64,000 nt of DNA from Bdellovibrionales bacterium RIFCSPHIGHO2_01_FULL_40_29 (lineage in GTDB: Bacteria; Bdellovibrionota; Bdellovibrionia; Bdellovibrionales; Bdellovibrionaceae). The notes beneath the pieces were generated by a model, which was not told the origin of the DNA, searched no databases, and worked only from the letters and a program-made list of their open reading frames with translations. Every line of letters starts with the position of its first letter. Positions within the stretch are counted from its first letter, which is position 1. This document shows positions 59,071 to 64,000 of the stretch, piece by piece. The position numbers were made by a program, and so were the translations under genes. The DNA is taken from contig MEPU01000006.1 of NCBI GenBank assembly GCA_001771815.1, positions 124,001 to 188,000 of the forward strand, written 5' to 3'.

Positions 59071-59607
59071 TTATTTTTGAACAATTCCCATGACGTCTGA
59101 TTCATTTACAATTTGAAGCTCTTCAGAATTAAATTCGACTTTTGTTCCGGCATATTCAGCAAATAAAACAAAATCTCCGAGCTTTACGTCAAGCGGTCGA
59201 ATCTGGCCTTTTTTATTTTTTGCACCAGAGCCCACAGCCAACACTTCGCCCTTCAAATGACCAGCAACAGTTGATACCGAATCAGGAATGATAATACCAC
59301 CAGGAGTGACTTTTTCAGCTTGCACAATCCGAATAACCAAGCGATCCGCCAAAGGAGTAATGGCCTTTGTGTAATCGATACTTTTGGTAGCAGTTGCTTT
59401 TTTTATAGTGGAAATTTTTTGAGTCGCTACTTTTTTAGCAGCTGGCTTCTTCTTGGCAGCCACAACTTTTTTCTTAGCAACAATCTTTTTCTTAGGACTC
59501 GCAACTTTTTTCTTTGGAGCTGTCTTTTTCTTAATTGCTAGCTTTTTCTTTGATGTTGTTGCTTTTTTCTTTACTGAAGCTTTTACTTTTTTCTTTTTAT
59601 TTGCCAT
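59071..59607 (-). CDS. groES: GroES co-chaperonin with N-terminal Lys-rich histone-like tail
   Basis: Residues 83-178 are a complete GroES (Cpn10): ITPLADRLVIRIVQAEKVTPGGIIIPDS (with the mobile loop that binds GroEL), GEVLAVGSGAK, LGDFVLFAEYAGTKVEF, DVMGIVQK. Residues 1-80 are a Lys/Ala-rich tail of AKKK and PKKK repeats, like histone H1. Normal GroES is about 95 aa. ATG 59607 overlaps the DUF507 gene by 11 bp; ATG 59628 is less supported. B. bacteriovorus is known to have two groES genes; this may be the counterpart of the second. The tail suggests nucleic-acid or membrane binding; that is inference. Confidence 0.9.
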   Translation of the reverse strand: MANKKKKVKASVKKKATTSKKKLAIKKKTAPKKKVASPKKKIVAKKKVVAAKKKPAAKKVATQKISTIKKATATKSIDYTKAITPLADRLVIRIVQAEKVTPGGIIIPDSVSTVAGHLKGEVLAVGSGAKNKKGQIRPLDVKLGDFVLFAEYAGTKVEFNSEELQIVNESDVMGIVQK

Positions 59608-59869
59608 GGCGATTCTTTTCCTCTTCATAGTATTTTCGATACATCACGTCCCACTCTGGAGAACCTTCCATCACACCCCGCTTGAGTGATGCTACTTTTT
59701 CTCGGGCCTTTTTATCAATGTCTTCATGCTCTTTAACAAAATCAGAGATGGCTTTTTTTGTTGCCTTGAGTGCCAGATCATCATCTGAAAAATCAGCGAT
59801 ATCATCGCCCCAAACTTTGTCCGTCACTTTGTGAGCCAAATGACTTTGGCGGTCTTCAGATAAAATCAT
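59597..59869 (-). CDS. DUF507 family protein (2)
   Basis: The 90-residue charged helical protein fits DUF507 (short proteins with an N-terminal KVTDKVWGDDIADFSDDDLALK region and a long C-terminal helix). DUF507 genes often occur as tandem pairs in delta-like bacteria, function unknown. ATG 59869 overlaps the previous stop as ATGA. Confidence 0.72.
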   Translation of the reverse strand: MILSEDRQSHLAHKVTDKVWGDDIADFSDDDLALKATKKAISDFVKEHEDIDKKAREKVASLKRGVMEGSPEWDVMYRKYYEEEKNRHGK

Positions 59870-60147
59870 AAAATAATTTTTCTTTCTTTAGCTAATTTTT
59901 GCTTCAAGATCGGAAACATTTTGTGCCGTTGAAATTCAGAACCATGTTGACGTTGAAGTTCATCAATCATCCCCATCACTTCGCGATCCAGATTGTCTTC
60001 CATCTTAAATTCCGCAGTAATGCTTTCATTGATGGTGCTTAAAACGACTTTTTCATCTGATTTGAAAGTAATAAGATTTTCTTTTTTCCATTGGTTCAAA
60101 ATCTTTTCAGAGAGCCTTTGTATTTGACTTGTTGTGAGCTTCATCAT
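59866..60147 (-). CDS. DUF507 family protein (1)
   Basis: The 93-residue protein has MKLTTSQIQRLSEKILNQWKK, the common start of DUF507 proteins, then a charged helix and QLRQHGSEFQRHKMFP-like basic end. It is the first gene of the operon DUF507-DUF507-groES-barrel and has a good promoter upstream on the minus strand. ATG at 60147 or 60144. Function unknown. Confidence 0.72.
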   Translation of the reverse strand: MMKLTTSQIQRLSEKILNQWKKENLITFKSDEKVVLSTINESITAEFKMEDNLDREVMGMIDELQRQHGSEFQRHKMFPILKQKLAKERKIIL

Positions 60148-60158
60148 TGTATATTTCT

Positions 60159-62420
60159 ATGCTCCTTATTTTGACCCAATTAAAGACTATTTGCCGACCA
60201 TTGACAAGCTGGAATCCAGCCCCTGCCTTGCTCATGACTGGTCTGCTCGTAAACTCCGTCTCTTCAGCAAGCATTTTTGAACAACAGCTCGAAGCAAAAG
60301 AACTTTCTGTTTCGACCCGCTATTACGCACGCGGTCCCCACTTTCAAGCCGGACAAAAATGGAATGAGACCCTATTTCTCAAGCAATTAAATCAACAGAA
60401 CTACCGCTTGCGAGACGCTTCTCAGAGTATTTTAAGTGGTGATGCAAAAAAAATTGAACGGACTGAATGCTTAGGATCCTTAACCGCCGACAAGCAACAG
60501 CCTTTTTTAGATTCTAAAATTCATTGCTGGTTGTGGCAGAATCACGATCGAGAAAATTTTCTTGTTTTGATCTCTGAAGATTTACAGATTCTAGCGACGC
60601 TCAAAGGGCTTCCGTGGCAGTTTCATTGGCATGCTGCGCTGGATCCTATTTTAGTGGCCCAATTCCGTGGCCACGAACCCATCATGCAGCACGAGTATAA
60701 AATTTCAGATATCCCCCTTAACTGCATGAATGCCGTGATGGCCATCGAAGACAATGATTTTTTGGACCATTCTGGCGTCAGTTATACAGGAATTACTCGG
60801 TCATTTATTAAAAACATAATCAAGATGCGCAAAGCCCAAGGCGGCAGCACGATCACCCAACAACTTATCAAAAATTATTTCCTCACTCCAGAAAAAAGTC
60901 TGAAACGAAAGTTAAAAGAAATTTACTTAGCCATTAAACTCGAATCTCAATGGACAAAAGATGAAATTTTAGAAACTTATTTAAATATTATTTATATGGG
61001 ACAGTCCGGTGCGTTTCAAGTTCTAGGATTTGGAGCTGCTGCTGAAGTTTATTTTGGAAAATCTCTTCCGCAGCTTGAGCTGGCTGAATGTGCTCTCCTT
61101 GCGGGTTTATTAAATAATCCTGCACAGAATAATCCCTGGAGAAAAGCTGAAAAATCGTTATCTCGTCGCAATCTTGTTCTCTCGAAAATGCACACCCTCA
61201 AGCTGATAAGCGATCATGAATTTGAGACTGCAGTCAAAGTACCCCTGCCACCACAAAGAGCACAGAAAGCCGTTGAAACAGCACCTTATTTTTTTGATGC
61301 TGTTCGTAAGCAAATGCGACAGATTGGACTCTCGACAGAGGGCGCTCAAATTTTCACAAGCTTAGATTTAGATGCTCAGGCCGTTGCTCAAAAACAATTG
61401 CTTGCCCACATTACCGAACTGGAAAGCAGTCGCAAAAATCTGAAAAAAAATAAGGAAAAAGGGACACGTCTTGAAGGTCTTGTGCTTTCTTCAGAAAACT
61501 CAACAGGACTTGTTAATGTTGTCGTCGGTGGACAAAGTTACCGCACAACACAATTCAATCGAGCTCTTGAGGGGCATCGTCAAATCGGCTCATTAGTAAA
61601 ACCCTTCATCTACTTGACGGCCCTCACTCATGGTATTGAAGGCGACACTGCCATCACCCCAACAACCATGATCCAAGATGAAAAGTTGGAATGGGTTTTT
61701 GACAAAAAAAAATGGTCTCCACAAAACTATGATAAAAAGTTTGAAGGAGAAGTTCCACTTTATTTTGCTCTTAAAGAAAGTTTAAATGCCGCTGCCGCGG
61801 CCATCACTCAGAAAGTTGGCTTGCCAGCCATCATCGAAACACTTCATCATGTTGGGTTCACATCAGAGCTGACTGAAAATCCCTCGTTAAGTTTAGGCGC
61901 ATCAGAGCACTATCCCCTGGAAGTGCTTCAAGGGTATCAGACATTGGCGCAATTTGGCTCTCATCGCCAACCCTCATTTATTGAACGTGTTCTAGATCGG
62001 GACTCTCAGGTGGTCTTTGAGTTCACACCATCTTCCGTCGTCAAAATAGATTCTGCAACGACTGAAGTGCTGGTGGGCATGATGCAAGAAACTCTCAAAT
62101 CGGGAACGGCCAAATCTGCCAAAGCCTACGGCTGGAATCAACCCTCTGCTGGAAAAACAGGAACGACATCGGACAATAAGGATGCGTGGTTTGCGGGTTT
62201 TACACCACACCAAACTTCTGTGGTCTGGTTGGGATACGATCAAAGTTTGTCAAGCCAATTAACCGGCGGCAGCGGAGCTGTACCTGTTTGGATCGGTCTG
62301 ATGAAATCCTATAATGAAATCTGGCCCGCAGATGATTTCAAATGGAGTGATTCCGTTGAAAAAAGAACCATCACACTTTTTAGATCTGAAACTGAAACAG
62401 AACTGATTTTTAAAAAATAA
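60159..62420 (+). CDS. Bifunctional penicillin-binding protein (PBP1B-like)
   Basis: Glycosyltransferase 51 plus transpeptidase that polymerises and cross-links peptidoglycan. After a short N-terminal hydrophobic part and a UB2H-like domain (YYARGPHF), the GT51 motifs are EDNDFLDHSGV and GGSTITQQLIKNYFL with KLKEIYLAIKLE; the transpeptidase has SLVK (SxxK), SLN (SxN) and AGKTGT (KTGT). The start is doubtful: ATG 60159 is 11 bp from the divergent DUF507 start; ATG 60234 would leave a normal promoter gap but shortens the anchor. It ends one base before the convergent MBL gene. Confidence 0.9.
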   Translation: MLLILTQLKTICRPLTSWNPAPALLMTGLLVNSVSSASIFEQQLEAKELSVSTRYYARGPHFQAGQKWNETLFLKQLNQQNYRLRDASQSILSGDAKKIERTECLGSLTADKQQPFLDSKIHCWLWQNHDRENFLVLISEDLQILATLKGLPWQFHWHAALDPILVAQFRGHEPIMQHEYKISDIPLNCMNAVMAIEDNDFLDHSGVSYTGITRSFIKNIIKMRKAQGGSTITQQLIKNYFLTPEKSLKRKLKEIYLAIKLESQWTKDEILETYLNIIYMGQSGAFQVLGFGAAAEVYFGKSLPQLELAECALLAGLLNNPAQNNPWRKAEKSLSRRNLVLSKMHTLKLISDHEFETAVKVPLPPQRAQKAVETAPYFFDAVRKQMRQIGLSTEGAQIFTSLDLDAQAVAQKQLLAHITELESSRKNLKKNKEKGTRLEGLVLSSENSTGLVNVVVGGQSYRTTQFNRALEGHRQIGSLVKPFIYLTALTHGIEGDTAITPTTMIQDEKLEWVFDKKKWSPQNYDKKFEGEVPLYFALKESLNAAAAAITQKVGLPAIIETLHHVGFTSELTENPSLSLGASEHYPLEVLQGYQTLAQFGSHRQPSFIERVLDRDSQVVFEFTPSSVVKIDSATTEVLVGMMQETLKSGTAKSAKAYGWNQPSAGKTGTTSDNKDAWFAGFTPHQTSVVWLGYDQSLSSQLTGGSGAVPVWIGLMKSYNEIWPADDFKWSDSVEKRTITLFRSETETELIFKK
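60179..60207 (-). promoter_or_regulatory. Sigma-70 promoter of the DUF507-groES operon
   Basis: On the minus strand TTGTCA (60207-60202, five of six) and TTTAAT (60184-60179, five of six) are exactly 17 bp apart, about 32 bases before the DUF507 ATG. It lies inside the longest reading of the penicillin-binding-protein gene on the other strand. Confidence 0.68.
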
Positions 62421-62421
62421 T

Positions 62422-63384
62422 TTATATTTCGACAACTTGCCCTTCGAAGGCATAATCCCATTTAAACTGGGAATTCTCAGACAATTCAGAAAAACGTTCG
62501 TGCAGAATCATTTTCGCTTTTTTCTTATACTCGCAAAGAGTCTGAAGATCGCTAGAAGGATCATGATGAGCAAAAAGTATTTGTTGAACACCAAAATTGG
62601 CAGCAACTTGAAAACCTCGATCACAAGTTCCATGCCCCCAACCCTCTTTCGTTTTCATTTCAGACTCCATGTACTGGGCATCAAAATAAAGTAAGTTCGC
62701 ATTTTTAAAAAGCCCACCATCCAATCCCAAATCGCTTTGAGAAATACGAACAGCTTCGTGATCAATGGCATGCGCATAAACTTTTGAAGCGGCCTCAACT
62801 CGAAATCCATAACAAGGATCTGGATGATCCAAGCGATAAGCGGTCACTTCCATTCCTTGAACATGATGTTTTTCATAAGGTCGAATAGAATGAAAATAAA
62901 TCTCAGCTTGTAGACTTTCGTATGTGACTGGAAATGTTGGCTTTGTAAACAAATTGCGGACAATTTTTTCTGTATCTTTTTGCACGGAATAGTAATGAAT
63001 TTTTTTGCCTTTTAAAAAATGAGGCACAAAAAAAGGAATTCCCATAATATGATCAAAGTGAAAATGGGACATAAAAATATGATACTCATCCTGCGCTAAA
63101 ATTTGACCCGATTTGACCAAGTGATCACTCAAGTTTTTAATACCACTTCCGCAGTCGATAATGAGAGATTTATTTTGACGAATGACTTCAACACAGGTTG
63201 TGCCAGATCCAAATCCGCCGATTTCTGGTAATGATTTTTGACTCATGAACAATTCAATTTGATCTGCCGAACGGTACCCACTGGCAAAAAAATCACGCAT
63301 TAAATTTTCAAAATGCTGAGCCCAGTTCTGTGTCATCAAGTTGCTGGGAATCGAGCCTCGCACTCCCCAAAATTTAATATTCAT
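62422..63384 (-). CDS. Metallo-beta-lactamase-fold hydrolase
   Basis: The 320-residue protein has the MBL zinc motif SHFHFDHIMGIPFF (HxHxDH) near residue 110, preceded by SLIIDCGSGIKNL, and a later HAIDHEA, FAHHDPSSD, giving the usual ligands. Members range from RNases to lactonases and phosphodiesterases; which is not clear. ATG 63384 has no strong ribosome site. It is convergent with the PBP gene. Confidence 0.86.
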   Translation of the reverse strand: MNIKFWGVRGSIPSNLMTQNWAQHFENLMRDFFASGYRSADQIELFMSQKSLPEIGGFGSGTTCVEVIRQNKSLIIDCGSGIKNLSDHLVKSGQILAQDEYHIFMSHFHFDHIMGIPFFVPHFLKGKKIHYYSVQKDTEKIVRNLFTKPTFPVTYESLQAEIYFHSIRPYEKHHVQGMEVTAYRLDHPDPCYGFRVEAASKVYAHAIDHEAVRISQSDLGLDGGLFKNANLLYFDAQYMESEMKTKEGWGHGTCDRGFQVAANFGVQQILFAHHDPSSDLQTLCEYKKKAKMILHERFSELSENSQFKWDYAFEGQVVEI

Positions 63385-63440
63385 AGATTTATTTTTTCTT
63401 ATATGACTACAAGGGTCACCTAACAGCGATTAAATTTGGA

Positions 63441-63450
63441 CTAGACCTAA
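63441..63450 (+). promoter_or_regulatory. CTAGACCTAA motif, copy 3
   Basis: Third identical copy, 111 bases before the radical SAM start. See copies at 13199 and 25323. The role is inferred from position. Confidence 0.3.
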
Positions 63451-63560
63451 GTAACAGAATCAAAAAGGGTGGTGCAAAAGAGTTGGCTTTTAACTTGCTG
63501 GTTCACGGATGAACACTAAAATTTCAGTAGTAACGAATTCAATCGATTAGGCAGGACAAA

Positions 63561-64000
63561 GTGAACCTACGGCGCTACGAAGACATTATAGCTATCCAAA
63601 CTCCTGACGGCATTGTTGCGTATAATGCTCATAACATGGAAGTTGCTGAACTCAGCCCTGAAGCTTTTGCTCAAATGAGCAAAATCACTCTAAAAACAAA
63701 TGCTGCCCCTGTTCAAATTCTATCTGGTGATGATGCCGCAGAATCTCTCAAATTATGGCAATCTGAACAAAATTTAGACGTCAAATCAGGTTATGTTGGA
63801 TTCGGTATTAAATCGCTAACTCTGAATGTCACCCAAATTTGTAATCTGAAATGCACCTACTGCGCAGCCGGTGGTGATGGCACTTATGGCGATCCTGTGA
63901 CTCGTATTAATGTCGAAAAAACCTTGCCTCAATTGAAATATTTTTTAGACAAACTGCCTGATAATAGTTCCTTTAATTTGTCATTTGTTGGTGGCGAACC
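63561..64000 (+). CDS. Radical SAM enzyme, 3' end cut by window edge
   Basis: The first 146 residues are visible. After a short domain of about 90 residues (IIAIQTPDGIVAYNAH..., possibly a peptide-recognition module) comes the radical SAM motif LTLNVTQICNLKCTYCAAGG with CxxxCxxC (CNLKCTYC) and then GGEP at the edge. This spacing is that of SPASM/peptide-maturing radical SAM enzymes. AGGA with a four-base gap precedes the GTG. The partner (a precursor peptide or protein) and the C-terminus are outside the window. Confidence 0.85.
   Translation, partial: MNLRRYEDIIAIQTPDGIVAYNAHNMEVAELSPEAFAQMSKITLKTNAAPVQILSGDDAAESLKLWQSEQNLDVKSGYVGFGIKSLTLNVTQICNLKCTYCAAGGDGTYGDPVTRINVEKTLPQLKYFLDKLPDNSSFNLSFVGGE

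Noticed and set aside
60201-60236. TTGACA at 60201 as a plus-strand promoter for the PBP
   Set aside because: No -10 sequence at a workable distance; the minus-strand promoter explains the conserved bases better.

Overview
The window looks like chromosomal DNA of a low-GC (roughly 40 percent by eye) member of the Bdellovibrio group (Bdellovibrionota). The grounds are the gene content and order: a polar-type flagellar operon fliLMNOPQR-flhBAFG-fliA, a sigma-32 gene a few kb from fliA, a second-type GroES with an N-terminal extension, many exported small proteins and a very compact layout. This assignment is inference from gene content, not from a marker-gene comparison. No phage, transposase, CRISPR array, rRNA or origin was recognised. 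Layout: 1-3.6 kb holds an exported FlgC-like protein cut by the left edge, a small zinc-ribbon membrane protein, tRNA-Leu(CAG), a small exported protein, a pirin and a two-gene YeeE/YedE (thiosulfate-type) transporter. 3.8-10.1 kb holds a glycosyltransferase and a purine module: guanine deaminase (guaD) beside xdhA-xdhB-xdhC, enough to take guanine through xanthine to urate. 10.0-13.2 kb is a run of membrane and envelope genes (unknown polytopic protein, YdcZ-type DMT transporter, O-antigen-ligase-like protein, SLBB protein). 13.3-18.9 kb holds a coiled-coil protein, an RlmI-like RNA methyltransferase, folD with a Rieske oxygenase and a phytase-like secreted protein, and an Ala/Lys-rich histone-H1-like protein. 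18.9-28.9 kb is a split Tad/Flp pilus locus: Flp pilin, three pseudopilin-like genes and a CpaB-position gene, then a secretin and a CpaF ATPase. An amidohydrolase, a large Gly-rich repeat protein and a hybrid response regulator/kinase lie between the two halves; no TadB, TadC or prepilin peptidase is in the window. 28.9-33.1 kb has aspS, a small protein, an RpoH-type sigma factor and a translationally coupled condensation/acyltransferase-like protein. 33.1-37.3 kb is a tightly overlapping four-gene set, apparently unassigned, placed 24 bp downstream of fliA. It encodes a ketosynthase III fused to a heme-oxygenase-like (putative diiron oxidase) domain, an unrecognised protein and two integral-membrane fatty-acid-hydroxylase-like enzymes. 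This is the best candidate here for an undescribed lipid or small-molecule pathway. 37.3-47.9 kb is the flagellar export and regulation operon, headed by a well-formed sigma-54 site with an upstream inverted repeat. 48.2-57.3 kb holds an inositol-monophosphatase-like enzyme, a SPOR protein, a lipoprotein with a metalloprotease motif, UvrD/PcrA helicase, a beta-barrel protein, a KamA-type radical SAM aminomutase and an exported coiled-coil protein with a strong terminator. 57.36-57.53 kb is a 172-nt nested inverted repeat between two convergent terminators. 57.6-60.1 kb is an operon of two DUF507 proteins, a GroES with a Lys-rich histone-like tail and an outer-membrane barrel. 60.2-64 kb has a bifunctional penicillin-binding protein, a metallo-beta-lactamase-fold hydrolase and the start of a radical SAM enzyme cut by the right edge. 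Working together: the flagellar operon supplies the export gate, switch, polar-placement proteins and the late-gene sigma factor; the Tad genes supply a filament and part of its machinery; guaD and xdhABC form one degradative route. Convergent neighbours often overlap at their 3' ends (4 to 104 bp) and co-directional genes are often joined by ATGA or GTGA overlaps.
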